A DNA stretch of 44,779 bases. It comes from Novosphingobium lindaniclasticum LE124 (GTDB lineage: Bacteria; Pseudomonadota; Alphaproteobacteria; Sphingomonadales; Sphingomonadaceae). The notes under the pieces were generated by a model. The model saw only the letters and a list, made by a program, of their open reading frames with translations. It was not told the origin of the DNA and did no database searches. The stretch covers positions 1 to 44,779 of the forward strand of contig NZ_ATHL01000067.1 of the NCBI RefSeq assembly GCF_000445125.1, read 5' to 3'. The translations under genes were made by a program, and so were the position numbers. How positions within the stretch are numbered: position 1 is the stretch's first letter; each line of letters begins with the position of its first letter. This document shows positions 1 to 7,709 of the stretch, one piece after another.

Positions 1-1301
1 AGCTGGAGACCCGCAAAAACCGGGTAATTTCGGCCTGGCTTGACAGACGTCGAGGCTTCGGAGCGCACGAACGGCATCGTTCGGACCGATTTCCACGATG
101 CCTAGCGTTGATTTCGCCGGTTTGGCTGGCTTGCAGACAGAGTCAGCCCCTGCATTCCCGGCGTTCGTGGAAAATCAGGCGGTTGAAGTTGTAGGCCAAG
201 TTGCAAAGCGTCAGTTTTGCCTCAGCGCGGGCGAGGCCGATGGTGCGGATGAACAGGTTGAACCGGTTCTTCTGATGGGCGAAGACATGTTCGACATGGG
301 CCCGGATCGAGGATTTGGCTGCATTGGCCCGCGAGGTGGCCTTCGACATCGGCTTGCCCATAGGTTTGCGCCGATGAATGCGGGACGTGAGCATCTGATC
401 CGACAACCACTTCTCGTTGCGCCTGGAGCGATAGGCACTGTCTGCCCAGACCTCGGAACTGGTATTGTCCGTGCTGACGACCTGCCGGAGAAGACGCCCG
501 TCCGCCGCTGACGCCGAAGTCACCGCCATGCCTCGGATGAAGCCGAAGCGTCGATCGATGCTGATGTGGGATTTGTAGCCGAAGACCGGCAGGGCGATCA
601 TGGGGAGCGGCGTTCCATCCGCTCGATACCGAACTTTCCCGCCGATCTTGAGGGTCCAGCGCGCGTCGGTATCCTTTTGTGCTGCCTTGTTCGGCTCGTT
701 CGGCCAGATATCTCTGGCGCTCTTGCCCGACTTGATCGCTTCGCGTTCGCCCTCGGTGTTCCGCTGTCTTGGTGCAGGCACCAGCGAGGCGTCCACGAGT
801 TGCCCGGACATTGGAATGTAGCCCTTCTTCTGGAGTTGCCAGTCAAAGGCCTTCATCACCCGCTTGAGCGTTCCCGTCTCGGTCAGGCGATTGCGAAAAT
901 GCCGGATCGTGTTCTCATCCGGCGTGCGGTCCCCAAGCGACAGTCCCAGAAACCGCAGCCAACTCAGCCGATCGCGGATCATGAACTCCATCCGGGCGTC
1001 TGACAGATTATGCTGCGCCTGCAGGATCAGGGCCTTGAACATCATCACCGGATCGAAGGGTGGGCGTCCGCCTTTGGCTCCATCGCCATAACCAAGCCCT
1101 TCGACCAGCCACGCTCGGAAATACTCGAAATCCACCGTCTCCTGCAAAACCTCAAGCGGATCGCCCTCCTTGCTCAATGCCTCAAGGTGATCGCTCAAAC
1201 TGAACAGGGACTTGGGATCCATGGCTGGCCTCCGTGATCGCGCGCCCTCAATGAATCATCATAGCCGTCCAAACACTACCGGTTTTTGCGGGTCTCCAGC
1301 T
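1..1301 (-). mobile_element. Complete IS5-family insertion sequence
   Basis: The first 23 bases are repeated exactly, in inverted orientation, at 1279-1301; the outer end reads AGCTGGAGACCCGCAAAAAC. A single transposase gene on the minus strand fills the space between, which is the usual layout of IS5-family elements of about 1.3 kb. The outermost AGCT is itself palindromic, so it could be either the IS tip or a 4-bp target duplication with the IR starting at GGAGACC. The sequence left of base 1 is not in the window, so this cannot be settled. The element abuts a broken tyrosine recombinase gene on its right. Confidence 0.93.
143..1222 (-). CDS. IS5-family DDE transposase
   Basis: This 359-residue protein catalyses cut-and-paste movement of the surrounding element. 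The N-terminal part (about 40-130) has the GGRPPFDPVMMFKAL and RTPDENTIRHFRNRL segments typical of IS5 transposases. The DDE catalytic residues can be placed at D144 (QLVDAS), D261 (VWADSAYRS) and E311 in the Y/R-E-K region (RAHVEHVFAHQKNRF). The length is normal for the family and no frameshift is seen, so it is likely active. It is the only gene of the element and lies between the perfect terminal repeats. Confidence 0.95.
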   Translation of the reverse strand: MDPKSLFSLSDHLEALSKEGDPLEVLQETVDFEYFRAWLVEGLGYGDGAKGGRPPFDPVMMFKALILQAQHNLSDARMEFMIRDRLSWLRFLGLSLGDRTPDENTIRHFRNRLTETGTLKRVMKAFDWQLQKKGYIPMSGQLVDASLVPAPRQRNTEGEREAIKSGKSARDIWPNEPNKAAQKDTDARWTLKIGGKVRYRADGTPLPMIALPVFGYKSHISIDRRFGFIRGMAVTSASAADGRLLRQVVSTDNTSSEVWADSAYRSRRNEKWLSDQMLTSRIHRRKPMGKPMSKATSRANAAKSSIRAHVEHVFAHQKNRFNLFIRTIGLARAEAKLTLCNLAYNFNRLIFHERRECRG

Positions 1302-1983
1302 GCGTGGACGATCTTCCGGGTCTGCGTGATCGGGCGCTGCTGTCGACCGCCTACGACACGGGGCTGCGCGCCTCCGAGCTGTGTGCGGTGGCGGTCGAGG
1401 ACTTGGTCGAGGCAATCGATCCGGGGCGCGGCCGCTCGAGATTCGCAAGCACAAGGGTGATCAGCAGGGCGAAGGGAGCGCCGCGTACCTGAGCCCGACA
1501 GCGTCGCCGCCATCGCCGCGTGGGGCGAAGCTGCGGGGATTGCCGAGGGACCGCTGTTCCGGCGCGTGCAGGTGCGGCGCTACAAGGCGCGCTGCATCGA
1601 GACCATCTCGGGCCGGGAGGCCTGGGACTTGCGCAAGACCCTGCCCAAGCCGGCGGTGCCGGCGCGGACTGAATACGATATCGGCGCAAAGCCGTTGCAC
1701 CCGGGCTCGATCGGTCCAATCTACCAAGCGATGATCCAGCGCGCCTTTGATCGCGGCGGCTTGCCGGATCTGACCCTGCACGATGTGGCGCGGCTGCTCT
1801 AGGGCATCTCGGCGCACTCGACGCCGGTCGGGCTGAATCAGGACCTGTTCGCCAGCGGTGAGGATCTCGCCGGCATCATGGATGGGCTGCGCTGGAAGAG
1901 TCCGCGCAATGCCGCTTTCGTACAACCGCAATCTTGTCGCCGAGCATGGTGCCGCTGGCCGGATCATGAAGAAGCTGGGGTAA
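1302..1983 (+). pseudogene. Tyrosine recombinase/integrase remnant
   Basis: Pieces of a phage-type integrase catalytic domain are readable in successive frames. LRDRALLSTAYDTGLRASEL (from about 1310) holds the first catalytic Arg. GPLFRRVQVRRYK and the region to DVARLL (1540-1800) give the middle, and NRNLVAEHGAAGRIMKKLG ends at a stop at 1981-1983. At least two frameshifts and a stop at 1801-1803 interrupt it. The HxxR motif, normally SGHSTRVG, reads SAHSTPVG, so the second catalytic Arg is lost as well. The 5' part is missing or lies left of the IS5 element. It is a dead remnant of an integrative element or a chromosomal recombinase array. Confidence 0.85.
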
Positions 1984-2039
1984 CGGCCGGCTTGCACATC
2001 GCCTTCGGCCATCGAACTTTTGAAAGCCAGGTTGGCAGG

Positions 2040-2067
2040 GCGAGGGGAGCAAAGTCGCTCCCCTCGC
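2040..2067 (-). terminator. Hairpin just downstream of htpG
   Basis: A perfect 11-bp stem (GCGAGGGGAGC / GCTCCCCTCGC) with a 6-base loop begins 6 bases after the htpG stop codon. No T-run follows on the minus strand, so it may act as an mRNA 3'-end stabiliser or a weak terminator rather than a classical intrinsic terminator. Confidence 0.6.
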
Positions 2068-2072
2068 ACGGG

Positions 2073-3956
2073 TCACAGGGACTTCGCTATCAAGCGCTCA
2101 AGCCGTTCCACGAATGCCCGCGGATCGGCGGGGGCTTCGCCCTCGGCGATCCGGGCTTCGTCGAGAAGAAGAAACGAAAGGTCGCGCCGTTCATCCTCAT
2201 TGGCGCTGCTTTGCGCCAGCTTCCCGATCAGCGTGTGTCCGGCGTTTACCTCCAGAATGGGCTTCGCCCGCTCCGGCGCACGGCCGGCGGATGCCAGCAT
2301 CTTTTCGAGCTGGAGGTCCATCGCATTATCGGGTGCGACAAGGCAAACGGCACTCGTGGTCAGGCGATCGGAGATCCGAACGTCGGACACGTAGTCTGCC
2401 AGAGCCTCCTTGGCGAAGTCGATGAACCCCGTCACATCTTCGGCCGCGGCGTTGGTGGGCTCACGACCTTCAGCTAAGGGGATGAGGCTGAGGTCGGCCG
2501 CACCCTGCGTAACCGACTTGAACGGCTTGCCTTCGTAATCCGCCCCCATCGACGTCCAGAAATTGTCGATCTGGTCGGGCAGCAGCAGCACCTCGATTCC
2601 GCGCGCTTTGAAACCCTCAAGCTGCGGGGAATCGGCGATCCGCTCAAGGTCGGTTCCCGTCGCATAGTAGATCGCCGTCTGGTTTTCCTTCAGTGCAAAG
2701 ACGTAATCCTTGAGCGAGCGCCACTCACCGTTCGACGTGGTGGTCTTGAAGCGAGCAAGGCCGAGCAGGGTCTCGCGCCGGGCATAGTCCTCATAGAGGC
2801 CCTCCTTCAGCACGGCCCCGAAGTTTTCCCAGATCGCCGCGTAGCGTTCGGGCTCGGCGTCGGCGAGCTTTTCCAGTTCAGACAGGACGCGGTTGCTGAC
2901 GCCCTTCTGAATTGCGGAAAGGACCGGGCTGTCCTGGATCATCTCACGCGACATGTTGAGTGGAAGGTCGGCGGAATCGACCAGCCCGCGCACGAAGCGC
3001 AGGTAGCGCGGCAGGATCTCCGCCTCATCGGTGATGAACACGCGGCGGACGTAAAGCTTGATGCGCCCGCTGCGATCGGGATCGAAAAGGTCGAACGGCT
3101 TGCTCTCCGGAATGAAGGTCAGCACCGAATACTCGTGCCGTCCCTCTGCCCGGTAATGGAGTGTCAGGGCAGGCTTATCGAACTGGCCTGCCACGCTGCG
3201 ATAGAAGTCTGTATAGTCTTCCTTGCTGATGTCGGACTTCGGCTTGGTCCACAGCGCCGCGCCGTCGGCAAGCTGCCGTGCTTCCTCGTCGCTACCGGCT
3301 TCCTCGATGAAAATGGGGACCGGGACATGGCCGGACTGGGCTTTGACGATGCGCTCGACATTGTAGCGCTCGGCATAGCTTTTCGCATCATCCAGAAGGT
3401 GGAGAATGACTTTGGTCCCGCGTGCAGGCGCCTGCGCCGGATCGACGGGCGCAAGGGTGTACGTGCCGAGACCATCGGAAGACCAGCTGGCCGCGCCGCT
3501 TTCTCCCGCTCGCCGCGATATGACGTCGACTTTGCCCGCCACCATAAAGGCCGAATAGAAGCCGACGCCGAACTGACCGATGAGCTGCTGTCCCTCTCCG
3601 TTTTTGTCCGCGGAGAGCCTGTCCATGAACGCCTTGGTGCCGGAGCGGGCGATGGTGCCAAGCGTCTCGCCCATATCGGCAGCGGTCATGCCGATGCCGT
3701 TGTCCGCCAGGATGAGCGTGCCGGCGTCCTTGTCCAGCGTGATGGTGATCTGCAGCTGCGGGTCTTCGCCCAGGAGAGAGGGATCGGCGATCGCTTCATA
3801 GCGCAGCTTCTCACAGGCGTCCGCGGCATTCGAGATCAGCTCGCGCAGGAACACGTCGCGGTCCGAATAGACCGAGTGGACCATCATGTGCAGCAACTTG
3901 GAGACATCCGCCTCGAAGGCGCGGGTCTCAGCGGCGATAGCGGAATCTGTCGTCAT
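2073..3956 (-). CDS. htpG: Molecular chaperone HtpG (Hsp90)
   Basis: Cytosolic ATP-dependent Hsp90 homodimer that remodels client proteins under heat and other stress. The GHKL ATP-binding motifs are intact: RELISNAADAC (about 38-48), DNGIGM (about 85-90) and GQFGVGFYSAF (about 127-137). The middle-domain motif LPLNMSREM and a complete C-terminal domain follow. The length of 627 residues is normal. I chose the ATG at 3956 over the upstream in-frame ATG at 3974 because AAGGA lies 4 bases before it, while the upstream ATG has no ribosome binding site. It stands alone, with a promoter candidate upstream and a hairpin downstream. The gene is intact although the DNA on its downstream side is decayed. 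Confidence 0.97.
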   Translation of the reverse strand: MTTDSAIAAETRAFEADVSKLLHMMVHSVYSDRDVFLRELISNAADACEKLRYEAIADPSLLGEDPQLQITITLDKDAGTLILADNGIGMTAADMGETLGTIARSGTKAFMDRLSADKNGEGQQLIGQFGVGFYSAFMVAGKVDVISRRAGESGAASWSSDGLGTYTLAPVDPAQAPARGTKVILHLLDDAKSYAERYNVERIVKAQSGHVPVPIFIEEAGSDEEARQLADGAALWTKPKSDISKEDYTDFYRSVAGQFDKPALTLHYRAEGRHEYSVLTFIPESKPFDLFDPDRSGRIKLYVRRVFITDEAEILPRYLRFVRGLVDSADLPLNMSREMIQDSPVLSAIQKGVSNRVLSELEKLADAEPERYAAIWENFGAVLKEGLYEDYARRETLLGLARFKTTTSNGEWRSLKDYVFALKENQTAIYYATGTDLERIADSPQLEGFKARGIEVLLLPDQIDNFWTSMGADYEGKPFKSVTQGAADLSLIPLAEGREPTNAAAEDVTGFIDFAKEALADYVSDVRISDRLTTSAVCLVAPDNAMDLQLEKMLASAGRAPERAKPILEVNAGHTLIGKLAQSSANEDERRDLSFLLLDEARIAEGEAPADPRAFVERLERLIAKSL

Positions 3957-3994
3957 CGTATCCTTGGCTCGCATGGTTCAGATTTGCCTCGGTC

Positions 3995-4023
3995 AAATGG
4001 AAAGGCCCTGCGTGCTCGTCAAG
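3995..4023 (-). promoter_or_regulatory. Candidate htpG promoter (sigma70/sigma32-like)
   Basis: On the minus strand CTTGAC (4018-4023) is followed after 17 bases by CCATTT (3995-4000), about 39 bases upstream of the htpG start. This resembles alphaproteobacterial heat-shock promoters (CTTG with a C-rich -10 region). htpG is a usual sigma32 target, but the assignment is by eye only. Confidence 0.35.
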
Positions 4024-4191
4024 GCATCCAGTGTGATGACGGTCGCATATGGAAGATGCCTCGCTCCAGGGCCGGCTTGCAGAACGACGAAGCCGCCGTG
4101 GGCCATTTTCCGCGAGGCGGCATCAGCAGTGCGCTGACAAGCTGGCATTGAATCCTGCCGTTCGGATGCCCACGTCCTACCCAGGCAACGA

Positions 4192-4467
4192 ATGGACGCT
4201 CATATGGCCGGTGGATGGTCGCGCGACGGCGCGGTGCAGGATCAGATCGATGACACCGTAAGCGACGCGGTCCGCGGCGCACGCGCGCGGATGCCCGCTG
4301 GTGAAGGGCTGGAGCATTGCGAAGACTGCGGCGAGACAATCCCGGCCCGCCGGCGCAAGGCACTGCCGGGTGCCCGCACCTGTATAGCCTGCCAGGCGCT
4401 GCGCGACAAAACTGTCGTTCATTCCCAAATCAACCGGCGGGGCAGCAAAGATAGCCAATTGCGATAA
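4192..4467 (+). CDS. DksA/TraR-family C4 zinc-finger protein
   Basis: A 91-residue protein (87 if the second in-frame ATG at 4204 is used). The C-terminal half carries the four-Cys finger HCEDCGETIPARR...CIACQ, as in TraR/DksA-type proteins such as YbiI. The N-terminal part is a short helix rather than the long coiled coil of true DksA. Proteins of this class may bind the RNA polymerase secondary channel to modulate initiation; for short YbiI-like members the role is not established. It is divergent from htpG and followed by a small unknown gene on the same strand. Confidence 0.85.
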   Translation: MDAHMAGGWSRDGAVQDQIDDTVSDAVRGARARMPAGEGLEHCEDCGETIPARRRKALPGARTCIACQALRDKTVVHSQINRRGSKDSQLR

Positions 4468-4503
4468 CGCCTGGCTTGATTGGTCGCCAACAACGGCTAA
4501 GCG

Positions 4504-4740
4504 GTGGACATGACGGCATCCGACCTTGAGCATCTGCTTGTTGCTCGCCTGATCCGAGAACGCGGTGGCACTTCGCAGTCATGGCGGCGGGCGCTCGGCA
4601 AGCTTGTCGTGCGAGACATTAGGACCCACACCCATTGTAATTGGGATGTGAGGCTCAGTGGCACCGACGCGCAGCGCGCTGCGATCGAACGTTTGCTTGA
4701 CGATGTGCGCCTTGAATATTCGATCGTGACAGCCGGTTGA
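4504..4740 (+). CDS. Small protein of unknown function
   Basis: A 78-residue soluble protein starting at GTG 4504, or 76 residues from the ATG at 4510. I do not recognise a family. It has charged helical ends and a central RTHTHCNWDVRLSG segment with two His and one Cys, and no signal peptide or membrane segment. Codon use (GC-rich third positions) looks like a real gene. It follows the zinc-finger gene by 36 bases and could share its transcript. An IS3 remnant begins about 25 bases downstream. Confidence 0.55.
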   Translation: MDMTASDLEHLLVARLIRERGGTSQSWRRALGKLVVRDIRTHTHCNWDVRLSGTDAQRAAIERLLDDVRLEYSIVTAG

Positions 4741-4765
4741 GTACCTGACGGGGGCGACAGAGAAC

Positions 4766-5113
4766 TGAACCCCCCGGGATTGCCGGAGGTCCTAACTCCT
4801 GAGAGGAAGGGTCTACGATGAGCAAGATGACGAACAAGTTTGCCCCTGAGGTTCGGCAGCGGGCGATCCGGATGCTTCTGGATCACGAAGGCGATTATCC
4901 CTCTCGCTGAGCTGCGATCACATCGGTAACCCAGAAGATCGGGTGTTCCGGGCACACGCTGCTGGAATGGGTGAAGAAATCCGAGGTGGACAGCGGCAAG
5001 CGCATTGGCGTGCCGACCGAGACTGCGGAGAAGCTCAAGGCCCTGGAGCGTAAAGTCCGCGAACTGCGGCAAGCCAATGAAATCCTGCGCGGGGCGTCGA
5101 CATATTTCGCCCG
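4766..5113 (+). mobile_element. IS3-family remnant with broken orfA
   Basis: The left end TGAACCCCCCGGGATTGCC (4766) resembles IS3-family termini. The orfA reading frame starts at ATG 4818 ([20 protein letters not shown]). A TGA at 4908-4910 replaces what is normally Trp (PSRWAAI), and the frame then continues as an HTH followed by the leucine-zipper region ([31 protein letters not shown]). The match stops near 5113, so orfB and the right end are gone. The remnant runs directly into a receiver-domain fragment, marking a deletion junction. Confidence 0.85.
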
Positions 5114-5412
5114 ATGTCTTCGCAGCGCCAAGCGTTGCCGCGGCTCGCGCCCTACTGGAACACCGCGAATTCGACCTGGCCGTGGTCGATCTGACTCTTG
5201 CCGACGGCAGCGGCATCGAACTGCTTCCCGAACTGCGCGCCGCCGGCCGCAAGCCTTTGCCGGTCGTCATTTTCTCCGCACAGGATGCCGATCCTACGAC
5301 CGCCAGCCTGGTGGATGCCTATCTCACTAAGTCCCGCACGCCCATATCCAGCCTTGTCGCCATCGTCGGATCGCTGGCCGGCGCGCGGGCCAGCCAGGAG
5401 CCTTCACGATGA
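5107..5412 (+). pseudogene. 3' fragment of receiver domain (probably hybrid kinase tail)
   Basis: About 100 residues of a response-regulator receiver remain: the phosphoacceptor region [20 protein letters not shown], the conserved Ser region [10 protein letters not shown], the Lys of AYLTKSRTP, and the final helix. The first beta strand with its acidic pair is missing, so the fold is incomplete. The ALTKSRTP-like end and the position immediately before a receiver and an Hpt gene suggest the C-terminal receiver of a hybrid histidine kinase; that is inference. The IS3 remnant replaces the rest. Its TGA overlaps the next gene's start as ATGA. Confidence 0.75.
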
Positions 5413-5780
5413 GCCTGCAAGTCCTCTACATCGACGACGAGCCCGATCTCAGGGAAGTGGCGGCCATGTCGCTGGAACTCGATCCGGAGCTTGAAGTTCG
5501 CTGCTGCGCTTCCGGCCCGGAAGCGCTCGATGTTCTGGAAAGCTGGCGGCCGGACCTGATCCTGCTCGACCTGATGATGCCCGGCATGGATGGCCCGACC
5601 ACGCACGGCAAGATCCTGGAGCGCTACGGTAACGCTTTCCCTATCATCTACTTCACGGCCCGTGCCGAGGCATCGGAACGGGATCGGCTCAAGGCCCTTG
5701 GAGCGCGCGGCGTCATCGCCAAGCCCTTCGATCCAATGTCCCTGGCGGCGCAAGTGCGGAGCCTGGCAAGTGGTGACTGA
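5409..5780 (+). CDS. Single-domain response regulator (CheY-like receiver)
   Basis: A 123-residue stand-alone receiver domain. D9/D10 form the acidic pocket, D54 (LLDLMMPGMDG) is the phosphoacceptor, T83 and K105 (AKPFDP) complete the active site. There is no output domain, so it would signal by protein contact or act as a phosphate shuttle or sink. It starts by ATGA overlap with the preceding receiver fragment and overlaps the Hpt gene at its 3' end, so the three were one operon forming a multi-step phosphorelay. The sensor kinase that fed it appears to be lost. Confidence 0.92.
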   Translation: MSLQVLYIDDEPDLREVAAMSLELDPELEVRCCASGPEALDVLESWRPDLILLDLMMPGMDGPTTHGKILERYGNAFPIIYFTARAEASERDRLKALGARGVIAKPFDPMSLAAQVRSLASGD

Positions 5781-6057
5781 GGCGCGCGATCCCTTCGCAG
5801 CGGTCCGCGCCCGCTTTGTGGACCGGCTGATCGACGATCGCGCAACGCTCGCGAAGGAAGATGCGCTTTCGAATGACGCTGCCAAGGTGACGGCGCACCG
5901 CCTTGCCGGGCTCGCCGGAACACTCGGATATACGGAAGTATCGTTGGCAGCGAAGGCGCTGGAGGCGTTGCTGATGGACAAGGGTTCCGTCACTCCAGAA
6001 GCCGGTGAGGCGCGGGACCTCCTTCTGGAACAGATCGATCTCCTGCTCAGCCAGTAA
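5770..6057 (+). CDS. Hpt-domain histidine phosphotransfer protein
   Basis: A protein of about 95 residues that matches the Hpt four-helix fold. The motif AHRLAGLAGTLGY contains the phosphorylatable His followed by the Gly-rich spacing HxLxGxxxxxG seen in phosphotransfer proteins. It would pass phosphate between receivers. The likely start is one of two adjacent GTG codons (5770 or 5773) overlapping the end of the receiver gene by 8-11 bases, which implies translational coupling. Longer upstream reading in this frame overlaps the receiver gene and is not real. It is the last intact member of the truncated phosphorelay operon. Confidence 0.85.
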   Translation: MVTEARDPFAAVRARFVDRLIDDRATLAKEDALSNDAAKVTAHRLAGLAGTLGYTEVSLAAKALEALLMDKGSVTPEAGEARDLLLEQIDLLLSQ

Positions 6058-6309
6058 GGTTGCCATCGAAGGGTCGGTTGGAAATCTGCGCCTCACTCCA
6101 GACGGTCCCTGGCGCCGGGCGGCGGCAGCTTGTCGAGAAAACCCAAAGTGTCGAAGGACGGAGAAGGCTTTTTTAAGCGTTCTAGATAGCCGATTGGCGG
6201 CTCTCATTAGAAGCGGACGTTCACCCACGGATGTCGGCCATCCGATCGGTCCGGAACATCCGGAAATCTTCGCGCGGGCAGCACCAGCTCAGAGCGGTCA
6301 GGCACGTCT

Positions 6310-6572
6310 CGTTATAAAACAAGCGGCGGTCGCTTTCGGCGACGATCTCCAGCGCCCGTTCGCGATGCGGCGTGACGACGCTTTGCGCGACGGGCCAGGC
6401 CGACTAGGGCCGATCGGTGCGGGTGCCTTCCGGCACTTCGCCGTTCAGCGGCGCGGATGCTGTGGCGCATGACCAGCACCGCCCGCTCCGTCACCAGATC
6501 GCACGGCCTAGTGGGCGCGGTGTGAACCGCCTCCGGGATCAGCAGGGCCAGTACGGCGAGGATGGCGGGCAC
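6310..6572 (-). pseudogene. Broken histidine acid phosphatase (phytase-like) 5' fragment
   Basis: It starts at GTG 6572, seven bases downstream of the phospholipase stop, with a signal-peptide-like leader (MPAILAVLALLIPEAVHTA). The phosphatase active-site motif appears as VLVMRHSIRA, where the family has RHG-x-RAP. A frameshift follows at once; in the next frame LNGEVPEGTRTDRP, a TAG stop in place of Trp, SAWPVAQSVVTPHRERALEI and VAESDRR can be read. Similarity ends near 6310. Members of the family remove phosphates from phytate, inositol phosphates or glucose-1-phosphate in the periplasm. It was the third gene of the receptor/phospholipase operon and is now inactive. Confidence 0.8.
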
Positions 6573-6578
6573 GTCATC

Positions 6579-7709
6579 TCAGGGTTTTACGGCGCAGGGT
6601 CCGGCCACGCGTACCGTACTGCACCCCGCCATTGCGCCGTTCGGCAGGGTGACGGTGAAGTGCAGGCCCAGCGGGTCGGGCGCACCGGGATAGTAGTCGG
6701 TGCTGACCGCCTGCGCGCCGCTTTCTATCGCCGCGCGGGTCTTGGTGAAATCGTGGGCGCGCGCCTCCACGGTGTTGGCGTCGGTGCGGGTGCGGACGAT
6801 CACGCCGGCCTTCACCCATTCGCGGATCTTCGCGCCATCGACGAGCGGGTCCTGCACGATCTGGATCGCGCTTTCCGGCTCGCCGTCGGGATACCATCCG
6901 AACATCGCGCGTCCCCGCAGCGAGGGATGGCCGGCGCGGTACACGTCGGAGACGGCCTGGCGCACATCGAACAGGACGTAGATCCGTCCGCGTGCCGCCT
7001 TCAGCGTGGGCCAGCCCTTCGTTTTCACCGCCCCTGCGAGCGTGGCCGCGTCGCCGCGCACTTCGTCGGGGGTGATGAGCCGTTTGCCCGGTAGCGCCTT
7101 GCGGATTTCGGCGTCCAGTGCATCGAGCAGGCGGGCATCGTCGAGCGGCAGCGGCTGCGTGATCTCGTGCGTGTTCGCGGTATCGGCGGCGTTGAGAGTC
7201 AGCATGATCGGCAGGTGGCCGGGGTGCGCCTGCGACCACGCGTTCACTTCGGTCAGGCAAGCGACCAGGGTGGGGCATACGGCGCGATAATCGACATCGG
7301 GAATGTGCAGCACTTTGTAGCCGGGCTTTCGCATCGCGGCCTCGTCGAAGCCCTCCTGCCTCGCGCGGGCGCGCTCGGCCGGGGAGAGCAGCGCCTCGCC
7401 CTTGGGGGCGGCATAGCGGCCGCCCTCGGGATCGGCGAAGATGTCGATCTCCAGCTGACGCACGCCGGCATCGAGCTGGGCGGACAGTGGCAGGTGGTAG
7501 TAGTCCAGCGCCTCGGCCATCTTCGGATCGCGGCGGCGCAGTTCCGCCATTACGGCTGCGGGAATCCGCGTCTTGAAGCTGTTGTGCGAGCCGACGACCT
7601 GGATGTCGTTCATGCGCAGCGGCCCGGAAGCCTCCGCGTCTTTCGCCAATACCGGGGAGGCCACCGCCCCCCCGAGAATCAGCGCGGCGAGAACAGAGGC
7701 GCGCAGCAT
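6579..7709 (-). CDS. Ca2+-dependent phosphoinositide phospholipase C-like protein
   Basis: A 376-residue exported enzyme with a signal peptide (about 1-22, cleavage after VLA). It fits the bacterial PI-PLC C1-like family: QVVGSHNSFK (His42), LEIDIFADPEGG (Glu87, Asp89, Ca2+-type ligands) and KVLHIPDVDYR (His135), then a TIM-barrel-length remainder. The expected reaction is cleavage of phosphoinositide head groups, giving inositol phosphates and diacylglycerol; the real substrate is unproven. The start codon overlaps the receptor stop by one base (TGATG), so translation is probably coupled. Downstream a histidine phosphatase gene is broken. A phosphate or inositol-phosphate scavenging role is inferred from this context. 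Confidence 0.88.
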   Translation of the reverse strand: MLRASVLAALILGGAVASPVLAKDAEASGPLRMNDIQVVGSHNSFKTRIPAAVMAELRRRDPKMAEALDYYHLPLSAQLDAGVRQLEIDIFADPEGGRYAAPKGEALLSPAERARARQEGFDEAAMRKPGYKVLHIPDVDYRAVCPTLVACLTEVNAWSQAHPGHLPIMLTLNAADTANTHEITQPLPLDDARLLDALDAEIRKALPGKRLITPDEVRGDAATLAGAVKTKGWPTLKAARGRIYVLFDVRQAVSDVYRAGHPSLRGRAMFGWYPDGEPESAIQIVQDPLVDGAKIREWVKAGVIVRTRTDANTVEARAHDFTKTRAAIESGAQAVSTDYYPGAPDPLGLHFTVTLPNGAMAGCSTVRVAGPCAVKP

